Of a stretch of 64,000 bases of DNA, positions 16,831 through 26,296 are shown in pieces. Both the position numbers and the translations under genes were made by a program. Each line of letters opens with the position of its first letter. Position 1 is the stretch's first letter. The stretch comes from Verrucomicrobiota bacterium (lineage in GTDB: Bacteria > Verrucomicrobiota > Verrucomicrobiia > Limisphaerales > JAFGQR01), in NCBI GenBank assembly GCA_016935555.1, contig JAFGQR010000050.1, forward strand, positions 23,295 through 87,294. Reading direction: 5' to 3'. The notes under the pieces are model-generated. The model made no database searches and was not told the DNA's origin. It saw nothing but the letters and a program-made list of their open reading frames with translations.

Positions 16831-18816
16831 ATGGCGAGCGTCCTGGCGCCGGTCCTGGCCGCGCTGGCGATCGCCCCGGGCAACACCGCCTCCGCCGCCA
16901 GCCCCGTCGTCACCACCGCCACCCTGATGCGGGAGATGACCCACCTGGCCGGCATGGCCGAGTTCCCGGACCCGGCTTACACCTGCAAACAGTTCTCATC
17001 CTATGATCGAAAGGCCAAGTCGCCGACCGAAGACTGGTTCGCCAACGGCGACCGCGGCCATTACCTGCGGGTCGAGGAGCGGGCGGGCCGCAAGGAGTGG
17101 GTGATGATGGACGCGGCGGGACCGGGGGCGATCGTTCGGATCTGGTCGGCGAACCCCGAGGGGACGCTGCGGATTTACCTGGACGGAGCGGAGACGCCGG
17201 TGCTGGAAGCGCCGATGACGGATGTGCTGGGGGGGAAGTTTCCCGGGTGGCCGCGGCCCATTGCGGGCGAATACAGCAAGGGCTGGAACCTCTATTTTCC
17301 GATCCCGTATGCGAGACACTGCAAGGTCACCAGTGACAAGGGGAATTTTTATTACCATGTGAATTATCGCACCTACGCCAGCGATGCGCGCGTCGAATCG
17401 TTCCGGCTGGAGCAGCTCCGGACGCTGGCGGCACCCATCGCCGCGCTGGGCGCGCTGCTGGCCGAGCCGCGGCGGGTCCAAACCTCGCTGGGCGGATACG
17501 CGGAGCCGTTTGACATCGAACTTCCGCCGGGGCAGACCATTTCCCAGGATTTCTACGGCCCGATGGCCATCACCCGCGCCATGGTCCGACTCGGCGCCCG
17601 GGACCGGGAGGCGGCCCTGCGCGGGGTGACGGTGAAGATGCGGTTCGACGGCGAGCTGACGGTTGAGGCGCCCCTGGGCGACTGCTTCGGCAGCGCGCCG
17701 GGGCTCAATCCCTTTGCGGCGCTTCCGCTGGGAATGACGGCGGGCGGGGAGATGTATTGCCACTGGTTCATGCCCTTCAAGGAGTCCGCCGTGATCGAAT
17801 TGGTCAACCACACCGACGACACCGTCACGCTCGCGGGCGAGCTGGCGACGCAGGATTACGCCTGGACCGACCGCTCGATGCACTTCCACGCCCGATGGCG
17901 CGCCGCGTTCGACGTGCCCACCCGCCCCATGATCGACTGGAATTACCTCGCCGCCCGCGGCCGCGGCGTCTTCGCCGGCGTCGCGTTCGCCATCGACAAC
18001 CCCGTCAAGGATTGGTGGGGCGAAGGCGACGAGAAGATCTACGTGGACGGCGAGACGTTCCCGAGCCATTTCGGGACGGGCACCGAAGACTACTACGGCT
18101 ATGCCTGGTGCTGGCCCGGGCTCTTCACCCACGCCTACCACGCCCAGCCGCGCTGCGACGGCCCCGGCAATTACGGCCGCACCAGCGTCAACCGCTTCCA
18201 TATCCTCGACCGCATCCCGTTCACCCGGGATTTCAAGTTCGACATGGAACTCTGGCACTGGCACGCCACCTGCAAAGTCAACATGGCCGTCACCGCTTTT
18301 TGGTACGCCCGCCCGGGCGCCACCGACGCCTTCCGCCCCATCCGCCCCCAAGACCTCGTCCTCCGCCCCATGCCCGAGTGGGTCGTGCCGCGCGTCCAGG
18401 GGGCGCTCGAGGGCGAAAAACTCCGCATCGTCAAGGTCACCGGCACCGCCGACCCGCAGGATTGGAATGGCGTGAGCGCCGGCAGGCATCTCTGGTGGCA
18501 TGAAGGCATGAAACCCGGCGACACCTTGACCGTCGCCTTCCCCGCACCCAAGGCGGGCCGCTACCAGGTCCTCGGCCGTTTCCTCACCGCGCGCGATTAC
18601 GGCATCCACCAGCTCGCCATCAACGGACAACCTACCGGCGCCCCCATCGACTTCTACCACCCCGACGTCCGCCCCACGAAGGAAACCGACCTGGGCGCCT
18701 GGGAACTGAACGCGGGCGACAACGAGCTGCGCGTCACCGTGACCGGCGCCAACCCCAAGGCGATCCGAAGCTACATGTTCGGCCTCGATTACGTGCGACT
18801 CAAACCCGTCGAGTAA
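16831..18816 (+). CDS. GH172 (DUF2961) family glycoside hydrolase, secreted
   Basis: 661 residues from the ATG at 16831. An in-frame TTG at 16822 or an ATG at 16720 would add a charged N-region to the signal peptide MASVLAPVLAALAIAPGNTA, so the exact start is open. The body is a full DUF2961 protein: FSSYDRKAKSPTEDWFANGD near 60, the DAAGPGAIVRIWSANPEGTL block near 95, then WWGEGDEKIYVDGETFPSHF and GTGTEDYYGYAWCWPGLF near 400-430, the latter holding the conserved Glu residues. Characterised members are now classed as GH172 and act on alpha-D-fructofuranosides or D-arabinofuranosides. A C-terminal beta-sandwich (about 560-661) resembles a carbohydrate-binding module. The next gene starts nine bases downstream, so they are probably one operon. 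Confidence 0.9.
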   Translation: MASVLAPVLAALAIAPGNTASAASPVVTTATLMREMTHLAGMAEFPDPAYTCKQFSSYDRKAKSPTEDWFANGDRGHYLRVEERAGRKEWVMMDAAGPGAIVRIWSANPEGTLRIYLDGAETPVLEAPMTDVLGGKFPGWPRPIAGEYSKGWNLYFPIPYARHCKVTSDKGNFYYHVNYRTYASDARVESFRLEQLRTLAAPIAALGALLAEPRRVQTSLGGYAEPFDIELPPGQTISQDFYGPMAITRAMVRLGARDREAALRGVTVKMRFDGELTVEAPLGDCFGSAPGLNPFAALPLGMTAGGEMYCHWFMPFKESAVIELVNHTDDTVTLAGELATQDYAWTDRSMHFHARWRAAFDVPTRPMIDWNYLAARGRGVFAGVAFAIDNPVKDWWGEGDEKIYVDGETFPSHFGTGTEDYYGYAWCWPGLFTHAYHAQPRCDGPGNYGRTSVNRFHILDRIPFTRDFKFDMELWHWHATCKVNMAVTAFWYARPGATDAFRPIRPQDLVLRPMPEWVVPRVQGALEGEKLRIVKVTGTADPQDWNGVSAGRHLWWHEGMKPGDTLTVAFPAPKAGRYQVLGRFLTARDYGIHQLAINGQPTGAPIDFYHPDVRPTKETDLGAWELNAGDNELRVTVTGANPKAIRSYMFGLDYVRLKPVE

Positions 18817-18825
18817 TCCGCCCCC

Positions 18826-21800
18826 ATGACCTTGACCCCTCCCACCCCGCAGACCTCGAGACTCGTGTCCGCGCTGGCAGCACTGGCCATCGCCAGCCTC
18901 CTCACCGCCCCCGATGCCCGCGCCGCCTGGCAGCCCGCCCAAGGCCCCCTCGCCACCCGCTGGGCCAAGGACGTCCGGCCGGACCGCGCCCTCCCCGAAT
19001 ACCCGCGCCCCCAGATGGTGCGCGCGCGGTGGCAGAACCTCAACGGCCTGTGGGAGTACGCCATCGCCGCGAAAGATGCGCCACGCCCGGCCCAGTGGGA
19101 TGGCCAGATCCTGGTGCCGTTCCCGGTCGAGTCGGCGCTTTCCGGGGTGATGAAGCGCGTCAGCGAGACTCAGCGCCTCTGGTACCGCCGCACCTTCGAC
19201 GTGCCCGCCGCATGGAATGGCCAGCGCCTGCTGCTCCACTTCGGCGCCGTGGACTGGGAGGCCACCGTCTGGGTTAACGGCCGCGAGATCGGCGCGCATC
19301 GCGGCGGCTACGACGCCTTCAGCTTCGACATCACCGACGCCTTGCGATCCGCCGGCGAGCAGGAGCTCGTCGTGGCCGCGTTCGATCCCACCGACGCCGG
19401 CTACCAGCCGCGCGGCAAACAGGTCCGCAACCCGCACGGCATCTGGTACACCCCGGCCAGCGGCATCTGGCAAACCGTCTGGCTCGAGCCGGTCCCGCCG
19501 TCGCACCTGCGCGCGATCCGCATCACGCCGGACGTGGATGAGGGCTCGGTGCTGGTGCAGGCCAGCGCTCTGAACACAGGCGGCACCCCGGCGTTCAAGA
19601 TGGAAGTGCTCGACGGCACCCGCGTCGTCCAGGAGGGCAGCCTTGACAGAATGATCGCCACCCGCTCCATCCCGCCCCAGGTCGCCCCCGCCCTCAAACT
19701 CGCCGTCCCCAACGCCAAGCTGTGGTCGCCCGACTCGCCCTTCCTCTACGGGCTGCGGCTGACCCTGCTCGAAGACGGCAAGCCGGTCGACACCGTCCAG
19801 TCCTACTTCGGCATGCGCAAGATCTCCATGGCCAAGGACGCCGACGGCATCCTGCGGCTCATGCTGAACAACCAGCCGCTGTTCCAATACGGCCCGCTGG
19901 ACCAGGGGTTCTGGCCCGACGGCATCTACACGGCGCCCACCGACGAGGCACTGCGCTACGACATCGAGATGACCAAGGCGTTCGGCATGAACATGGCCCG
20001 CAAACACGTCAAGATCGAGCCCGACCGCTGGTACTACTGGTGCGACACGCTCGGCCTGCTCGTCTGGCAGGACATGCCCAGCGGCAACTTCGGCGCCAAG
20101 AACGACCAGCGCCGCTCCGACGAAGCCTCCGCCAACTACGAGCGCGAACTCAAGGCGCTCATCGACGGCCGCTATAACCACCCCTGCATCGTCATGTGGG
20201 TCCCCTTCAACGAAGGCTGGGGCCAGCACGAAACCCCCCGCTACGCCGCCCTCGTCAAACAGCTCGACCCCACCCGCCTCGTCAACGAAGCCAGCGGCTG
20301 GACCGACCGCGGCTCCGGCGACGTCAAGGACATCCACAGCTACCCCGGCCCCGCCGCGCCCAAGCTCGAAGCCAAACGCGCCGCGGTGCTCGGCGAGTTT
20401 GGCGGCCTGGGCCTGCCCGTCAAGGGACACACCTGGCAGGACGAAAAGAACTGGGGCTACCGCAGTTTCACCAGCGCCTCCGAACTCACCGACGCCTGCG
20501 TCAACCTCCTCAAACGCCTCCACCCCATGACCGCCGACGGCGGCCTCTGCGCGGCGGTCTATACCCAGACCACCGACGTCGAAATCGAAGTCAACGGCCT
20601 GATGACCTACGACCGCGCCCTGGCCAAGATGGACCAGGCCGCCATCGCCGCCGCCGCCAGAAAACTCTACACGCCGCCGCCCAAACGCGTGTCGCAGGGC
20701 ACCCGACTGGTCCCGCCCGCGACGCCCCTCGTCGCGTGCGACCCCTATTTCAGCATTTGGTCCCAGGCCGATCACCTGGCCGACGCGGACACGACCCATT
20801 GGACTGGCAAACCGCATCGGCTCACCAGCATGGTGCGCCTTGACGGCAAAGTGTATCGCGTCATGGGCTCCAGCCCGGCCAGCGTGCCGGCGCTGCCCCA
20901 GACAAGCGTCACCGTGCTGCCAACGCGGACGATCTGCACTTTTGAAGGCGGTGGCGTGGCGCTGACACTCACCTTCATGACGCCCGCGTTGCCCGAGGAT
21001 ATCGACCTGCTATCCCGGCCCGTGACATACGTGACTTACGAGTTCCGCGCGCTGGACGGCAAGGACCACCGGGCGGAGATCCACTTCGACGCCAGCGGCG
21101 AAATCGCCGTCAACACCCCAAACCAGCAGGTCACGGGCGCCCAAGTGCCGGACGCCGACGGCATGCAGGTCGTGCGCCTGGGTTCGAAAGACCAGCCGGT
21201 GCTGGCCAAGAAAGGCGACGACCTGCGGATCGACTGGGGTTACCTCTATGTCGCCGCGCCGTCCTCGGAGGCCTTCATGGCGAGCCCCGTGGCGCACACC
21301 CAACTGCGACATGCGTTCCGGGACACCGCGCCCCCGCCAAGCACCACCCAGGTCGATCAGTATCCCGTCGGCATCCCGGACCCGGTCGCCGCCGAGTCGG
21401 CCCTGGCCACGCTGCGCCTCCATGCCGTCCGGTTTTCCAGCCAGCCGGCGTCGCGCTGGCTGATGCTGGCCTACGACGATCTCTACTCGATCCAATACAT
21501 GCGCAAGAACCTGCGCCCCTACTGGCGCCGCAACGGCTGGGAAGCCGCCGACCTGCTCCGGGCCGCCGCGCGCGATTACGCATCGCTCCAGCAACGCTGC
21601 GCCGCCTTCGACGCCGAACTCATGGCCGACCTCACCCGCGCCGGGGGTGAGAAGTACGCCAAGCTGTGCGCGTTGGCCTATCGCCAGTGCTTCGCCGCGG
21701 GCAAGTTTGTCGCCGACGCCAACGGCCAGCCGCTGCAGTTCAGCAAAGAGAACCACTCCAATGGCTGCATCGGCACCTCGGACGTCTTCTATCCCATGGC

Positions 21801-23226
21801 CCCGCAGTTCCTGCTGTTCGGGCCGTCCCTGGCCAAGTCCTTCCTGGTGCCCTTCATGAACTACGCCGCCAGCGACCGCTGGAAGTTCCCCTTCGCCCCG
21901 CACGACCTCGGCACCTACCCGAAAGCCAACGGCCAGGTCTACGGCGGTGGCGAACGCACCGAGGCCAACCAGATGCCCGTCGAGGAATCGGGCAACCTGC
22001 TGCTGCTCTTCGGCGCGGTCGCCCAGATGGAAGGCCACGCGGACTTTGCCGGCCTTTACTGGAAACAGCTCGAACAGTGGGCCGCCTATCTGAAGGACAA
22101 GGGCTTCGACCCCGAAAACCAACTCTGCACCGACGACTTCGCCGGCCACCTCGCCCATAACGTCAACCTCAGCGCCAAAGCCATCTGCGGCCTCGGCGCC
22201 TTCGCCAAACTCTGCGCCCTCCGAGGCGACCAGGCCCGGTCCGGCGAGTATTTCAAGCTGGCGCGCGAGTTCGCCGCCAAATGGGTGAAGGAAGCCGACG
22301 ACGGCGAGAAGTTCCGGCTCGCCTTCGACCGCCCCGACACCTGGAGCCAGAAATACAACCTCATGTGGGACCGCATCCTGGGGTTGAACCTGTTCCCGGC
22401 GTCGGTGCTGCGGAAGGAAATGGACTTTTACAGGAAAATCCAAAACAAATACGGCCTGCCCCTGGACAACCGCAAGGACTACACCAAGCTCGACTGGATC
22501 ACCTGGACCGCCACCCTCACCCAAAACCGCGCCGACTTCGAAGCCCTCATCGATCCCGTCTTCCGCTTCATGAACGAAACCCCCGACCGCTCCCCCCTGA
22601 CCGACTGGTACCAGACCAAGACCGCCCGCAAAGTCGGCTTCACCGCGCGCCCCGTCATCGGGGGCGTGTTCGCCCAGATGCTCTACGACCAGGCCGCGTG
22701 GAAGAAATACGCCGGCCGCGACCGGACCAAGGCCGCCCATTGGGCGCCGATGCCCAAGCCGCCCGTGCTGATGAACGTGCTTGCGACCGCCGAGGACGAC
22801 CGCCGTGCCCAGTGGCGCTACACGACGCAAAAACCCGCCGGCCACTGGTTCAAGCCGGGCTTCGACGCCGGCGCCTGGAAGCAGGGCAATGCCGGGTTCG
22901 GCACCCGCGGCACGCCGGGCGCCATCGTGCGCACCGAGTGGGCCACGCCGGCCATCTGGCTGCGACGCGAGTTCACCATGCCCGAAGGCAAGTGGACCGA
23001 CCTGCACCTGCGCATTCACCACGACGAGGACGTCGAGGTCTACCTCAACGGCGTCCTGGCCGCCACCGCCTCGGGTTACACAACCCAATACGAGGAACTC
23101 CCCATCCACCCCGACGCCAAAGCCGCGCTCAAGCCCGGCCCCAACCTCCTGGCCGTCCACTGCCGCCAAACCGGTGGCGGACAATACATCGACGTCGGCT
23201 TCGCGGACGTCAGCGAAGCGAAGTGA
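18826..23226 (+). CDS. GH2 glycosidase fused to a glutaminase-A-like (DUF5127/DUF4965/DUF1793) module
   Basis: A 1466-residue secreted protein with a signal peptide ending near residue 33 (SALAALAIASLLTAPDARA). Residues about 40-620 are a complete GH2 enzyme: sugar-binding domain (LNGLWEYAI, WYRRTFDVP), Ig-like domain and TIM barrel, with the acid/base Glu463 in PFNEGWGQHE and the nucleophile Glu524 in VLGEFGGLG. After a linker near 650, residues about 665-1300 match the four-part module of fungal glutaminase A and bacterial homologues (LVACDPYFSIWSQADHLAD, WLMLAYDDLYSIQYM, KENHSNGCIGTSDVFYPMAP, WTATLT, GFTARPVIGGVFAQML). A last jelly-roll domain fills about 1310-1466 (RREFTMPEGKWTDLHLRIHH). 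The two catalytic halves lie in one uninterrupted frame. The GH2 specificity (galactosidase, glucuronidase or mannosidase type) cannot be read. Confidence 0.9.
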   Translation: MTLTPPTPQTSRLVSALAALAIASLLTAPDARAAWQPAQGPLATRWAKDVRPDRALPEYPRPQMVRARWQNLNGLWEYAIAAKDAPRPAQWDGQILVPFPVESALSGVMKRVSETQRLWYRRTFDVPAAWNGQRLLLHFGAVDWEATVWVNGREIGAHRGGYDAFSFDITDALRSAGEQELVVAAFDPTDAGYQPRGKQVRNPHGIWYTPASGIWQTVWLEPVPPSHLRAIRITPDVDEGSVLVQASALNTGGTPAFKMEVLDGTRVVQEGSLDRMIATRSIPPQVAPALKLAVPNAKLWSPDSPFLYGLRLTLLEDGKPVDTVQSYFGMRKISMAKDADGILRLMLNNQPLFQYGPLDQGFWPDGIYTAPTDEALRYDIEMTKAFGMNMARKHVKIEPDRWYYWCDTLGLLVWQDMPSGNFGAKNDQRRSDEASANYERELKALIDGRYNHPCIVMWVPFNEGWGQHETPRYAALVKQLDPTRLVNEASGWTDRGSGDVKDIHSYPGPAAPKLEAKRAAVLGEFGGLGLPVKGHTWQDEKNWGYRSFTSASELTDACVNLLKRLHPMTADGGLCAAVYTQTTDVEIEVNGLMTYDRALAKMDQAAIAAAARKLYTPPPKRVSQGTRLVPPATPLVACDPYFSIWSQADHLADADTTHWTGKPHRLTSMVRLDGKVYRVMGSSPASVPALPQTSVTVLPTRTICTFEGGGVALTLTFMTPALPEDIDLLSRPVTYVTYEFRALDGKDHRAEIHFDASGEIAVNTPNQQVTGAQVPDADGMQVVRLGSKDQPVLAKKGDDLRIDWGYLYVAAPSSEAFMASPVAHTQLRHAFRDTAPPPSTTQVDQYPVGIPDPVAAESALATLRLHAVRFSSQPASRWLMLAYDDLYSIQYMRKNLRPYWRRNGWEAADLLRAAARDYASLQQRCAAFDAELMADLTRAGGEKYAKLCALAYRQCFAAGKFVADANGQPLQFSKENHSNGCIGTSDVFYPMAPQFLLFGPSLAKSFLVPFMNYAASDRWKFPFAPHDLGTYPKANGQVYGGGERTEANQMPVEESGNLLLLFGAVAQMEGHADFAGLYWKQLEQWAAYLKDKGFDPENQLCTDDFAGHLAHNVNLSAKAICGLGAFAKLCALRGDQARSGEYFKLAREFAAKWVKEADDGEKFRLAFDRPDTWSQKYNLMWDRILGLNLFPASVLRKEMDFYRKIQNKYGLPLDNRKDYTKLDWITWTATLTQNRADFEALIDPVFRFMNETPDRSPLTDWYQTKTARKVGFTARPVIGGVFAQMLYDQAAWKKYAGRDRTKAAHWAPMPKPPVLMNVLATAEDDRRAQWRYTTQKPAGHWFKPGFDAGAWKQGNAGFGTRGTPGAIVRTEWATPAIWLRREFTMPEGKWTDLHLRIHHDEDVEVYLNGVLAATASGYTTQYEELPIHPDAKAALKPGPNLLAVHCRQTGGGQYIDVGFADVSEAK

Positions 23227-23372
23227 ACAGTAGTCCGTAAACTCAAGAGCGGCCGGCTGAAGGGCCTTGACGACGTCCGCCGGCTCAGGTGATGGATGCC
23301 GACGCAACCGGTGTGGCGTCAGCGCTCATTTTCCGGCTGGCTTTGGCCAAGGCCCGGATTACCCTGGTTCGC

Positions 23373-25763
23373 ATGAAAACCACCCCGGCTCTGCCCGCAG
23401 TGCTTCTGGCCGGCGCACTGTGTTGCCCGTTCGCAGCCCCGGCCACCGCACCTTTGGACCGTGTGCAGCCCGTGATTGTCCTCAAGGCAGTCCCCTTCTC
23501 CCTGACTGAGGTTCGGCTCTTGGAGGGCCCGTTTCGGGACGCGATGCAGCGGGACCGGGACTACCTGCTGAGCGTGGATCCGGACCGCCTGTTGCACACG
23601 TTCCGCGTCAATGCGGGGCTGCCTTCGACGGCGGAGCCGCTCGGCGGCTGGGAAGCGCCGAAGGTCGAGCTGCGCGGGCACAGCCTCGGGCATTATCTTT
23701 CGGCGTGCGCGCTGATGTATGCCAGCACTGGCGAGCCGAAACTCAAGGCCAGGACGGACTCTCTGGTTGCCGAGCTGGCCAAGTGCCAGGCCGCGTTGGC
23801 GGCGGGCGGCAGCCACGCGGGCTATCTTTCGGCGTTCCCGGAAACGTTTTTGGACCGGGTGGATGCGCGCCAGCCGGTGTGGGCGCCCTGGTACACGCTG
23901 CACAAGATTCTGGCGGGGCTGCTCGACGTCCACCGCCATGGCGCCAACCCGCAGGCCCTCGACGTCCTCGTCAAGATGACCGATTGGGTCAAAACCCGCG
24001 TCGACCGCCTCACCCCGGAGCAGATGCAGCGCTCGCTCGAAACCGAGTTTGGCGGCATGAACGAGGTGCTCGCCAACATCTACGCCGTCACCGGCAACCC
24101 CGAGCACCTGCGCATCGCCCGCGCGTTCGACCACAAGGCCGTGTTCGATCCCCTGGCCCGCCATGAAGACCGGCTCAACGGCCTGCACGCCAACACCCAA
24201 ATCCCGAAATTCATCGGCGCCGCCCGCGAGTACGAGCTGACCGGCGAACCGGCGTATCGCGAGATCGCGCGGTTTGCCTGGGAACGCGTGGCCCTGGCGC
24301 GCTCCTACGTGATCGGGGGCCACAGCGATCACGAGCATTTCTTTCCCGTCGAACGGTTCTCGAAGCAGCTGAGCCCCGCCACCTGCGAAACCTGCAACAC
24401 CTACAACATGCTCAAGCTGACCCGCCACCTCTTCGCCTGGGAGCCGTCCGCGACGCTGATGGACTTCTACGAACGCGCCCTGTACAACCACATCCTGGCC
24501 TCCCAGGATCCCAGGACGGGGATGTTCATGTATTTCGCCTCGTTGAAACCGGGCCACTTCAAGACCTACTCGAAGCCATTCGACTCGTTCTGGTGCTGCG
24601 TCGGCACCGGCATGGAAAACCACGCCAAATACGCCGACTCCATCTATCACCACGACGCCGACTCCCTCTACGTGAACCTGTTCATCCCGTCCGAACTGAC
24701 CTGGAAGGACAAGGGCCTGGCGCTGCGCCTGGAAACCCGGTTCCCGGAGGAGGACATCGTCCGGCTGCGGGTGCTGACGCCGCCCGCCTCGCGGCTGGGC
24801 GCCATCCGGGTCCGTTGTCCGGCGTGGGCTGGGGACGGCGTCCGTTTCCGTGTGAACGGCGCGTCCCTTCCGCTCGCCACCACCGCCGGCCAGTACGCCG
24901 CGCTCGATCGCGCGTGGAAGCGGGGCGACACCGTTGAAATCCGCCTGCCGATGCGCTTGCGGGTGGTGTCGATGCCGGATGATCCCGATGTGGTGGCGTT
25001 GGCTTACGGGCCCATCGTGCTGGCGGGCGAACTGGGCCGGGAGGGACTCGACCGCATCGAGCCTTATGCCAGGAGCCAGCTCGACCTGGCCCACGTGCCC
25101 GCCGTCACCGTTCCCGCCTTCGTCGGCGACCGGGCCACCCTCCTCGACCGCGTGCACCCCGTCCCCGGCCAGCCCCTGACCTTCCAAACCCGCGGCCTCG
25201 GGCGCCCGGGCGATGTCACCCTGATCCCCTATTACCGGCTCCATCACCAACGCTTTTCCGTGTACTGGAATGTCATGTCCGAAGACGCCTGGAGAAAGCG
25301 CCAGGCGGGCCTCGCCGTTCAGGAAGCCGAGCGCCGCGCCCTGGACCGCCGCACCGTCGATGCGGTCAGCCCTGGGGAGCCGCAACCCGAGACTGACCAC
25401 CAGTTCCAAGGTGAAAACACGCAGGCCGGCACCCACATGAACCGCCGCTGGCGGCATGCGGCGGACGGCGGCTGGTTCAGCTACGAGATCAAGGTGGCGC
25501 CGGACCAGGCGATGACCCTGCGCTGCACCTATTGGGGCGAGGACGCCGGCGCCCGCACCTTCGAGGTGCTGGTCGACGGCCGCAGGATCGCCACCCAAAC
25601 CCTGGACCGCAACCGCCCCGGCGAATTCTACGACGAGGAATACCCCGTCCCCACCGCGCTCACGCGCGGGAAGTCGCGCGTCTCCGTCAGGTTCCAGGCG
25701 CACCCGGGCAACATTGCCGGCGGTTTGTTCGGCCTGCGCATGCTGCGCCCGGCGACGCCCTGA
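23373..25763 (+). CDS. GH127 beta-L-arabinofuranosidase-like enzyme, secreted
   Basis: 796 residues from the ATG at 23373, which opens a signal peptide (MKTTPALPAVLLAGALCC). The (alpha/alpha)6 catalytic domain runs to about residue 500 (LRGHSLGHYLSACALMYAST, WAPWYTLHKILAGLLD). The cysteine-type active site of GH127 is complete: Glu339 and Cys341 in CETCNTYNM and the adjacent Cys408-Cys409 in FWCCVGTGMENH, which bind zinc and supply the Cys nucleophile. Glu321 in GHSDHEHF fits the acid/base position. A C-terminal domain (about 640-796) contains an HQFQGENTQAG block and a TYWGEDAGARTFEVLVDG beta-sandwich often attached to this family. GH127 enzymes remove beta-L-arabinofuranose from hydroxyproline-linked or pectic glycans; a related activity is inferred. 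It follows the GH2 fusion by 146 bases. Confidence 0.93.
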   Translation: MKTTPALPAVLLAGALCCPFAAPATAPLDRVQPVIVLKAVPFSLTEVRLLEGPFRDAMQRDRDYLLSVDPDRLLHTFRVNAGLPSTAEPLGGWEAPKVELRGHSLGHYLSACALMYASTGEPKLKARTDSLVAELAKCQAALAAGGSHAGYLSAFPETFLDRVDARQPVWAPWYTLHKILAGLLDVHRHGANPQALDVLVKMTDWVKTRVDRLTPEQMQRSLETEFGGMNEVLANIYAVTGNPEHLRIARAFDHKAVFDPLARHEDRLNGLHANTQIPKFIGAAREYELTGEPAYREIARFAWERVALARSYVIGGHSDHEHFFPVERFSKQLSPATCETCNTYNMLKLTRHLFAWEPSATLMDFYERALYNHILASQDPRTGMFMYFASLKPGHFKTYSKPFDSFWCCVGTGMENHAKYADSIYHHDADSLYVNLFIPSELTWKDKGLALRLETRFPEEDIVRLRVLTPPASRLGAIRVRCPAWAGDGVRFRVNGASLPLATTAGQYAALDRAWKRGDTVEIRLPMRLRVVSMPDDPDVVALAYGPIVLAGELGREGLDRIEPYARSQLDLAHVPAVTVPAFVGDRATLLDRVHPVPGQPLTFQTRGLGRPGDVTLIPYYRLHHQRFSVYWNVMSEDAWRKRQAGLAVQEAERRALDRRTVDAVSPGEPQPETDHQFQGENTQAGTHMNRRWRHAADGGWFSYEIKVAPDQAMTLRCTYWGEDAGARTFEVLVDGRRIATQTLDRNRPGEFYDEEYPVPTALTRGKSRVSVRFQAHPGNIAGGLFGLRMLRPATP

Positions 25764-26296
25764 GGCATCGGTCCTCCTCCTGAACCGCAAGACCCTTCCG
25801 GCCTGCGCGCGTCGACGGGGCGTGAAACGGTCCCGCATCGCGCGGGCTTCAGCCCGCTTCAAGCCGGCAAGGTTCACAGCCGCGCGGGTGGAGACGCCGA
25901 ATGCAGAACGCCGGAGACTGGAGATCGGGGGAGGCGTCCCCGGCTTCAGGGAACGCTTCGTAAGAATGGGTGCAAAATTATCTTCTCGACATGGGCGGGG
26001 ATTTTAGTAAAACACACCCACTATCACTCGGTTGGGTTGCAGCGGGCCGTTCGGCTGTCAACGGCAGGCGGCTCTGTGACAAGCCGGTCGGGCTGAAGAA
26101 GAACGCGCCGGGTGCCGGCCGTTGGAGCGGCATGCGGGCGGGTTCTCTTGTGCGAACAACAATGGCAAGCATGGGTGACAAGCGGGAGTTCGACGGGGAC
26201 AGGCCTGAGGAAGGCGCCTGCCGGATCTCTCCTCCCCGTGCGAGGTGATTGCAGCAACACAACGATCGTCTTGACTTCCAAGCGAACTTCCCACGT
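25764..26296. other. Intergenic region upstream of the porin gene
   Basis: About 530 bases. It holds the GC hairpin copy at 25840-25861 and an AT-richer patch around 25970-26030, where a promoter for the porin could lie. I see no ORF with protein-like composition. A pairing-rich stretch at about 26195-26250 could fold in the leader, but it matches no riboswitch I recognise. Confidence 0.5.
25840..25861. repeat. GC hairpin shared with 16494-16515, copy 2
   Basis: Identical over 22 bases to the copy at 16494. Stem arms GCGGGCT and AGCCCGC (25842-25848 and 25851-25857) surround a two-base loop. It lies 76 bases after the GH127 stop codon and lacks a following T-run, so a terminator role is uncertain. 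Confidence 0.75.

Noticed and set aside
16996..20817. 1273-codon minus-strand open frame opposite GH172 and GH2
   Set aside because: It lies wholly antisense to two well-matched genes, has Gly/Ala/Val-rich low-complexity composition and no recognisable motif; such frames are common in very GC-rich DNA.
25842..25857. Rho-independent terminator after GH127
   Set aside because: The hairpin has a two-base loop and no downstream T-run, and an identical copy lies in an unrelated gap, so a repeat is the better explanation.
26195..26250. Possible riboswitch in the porin leader
   Set aside because: Some pairing is possible, but no conserved riboswitch core could be identified.
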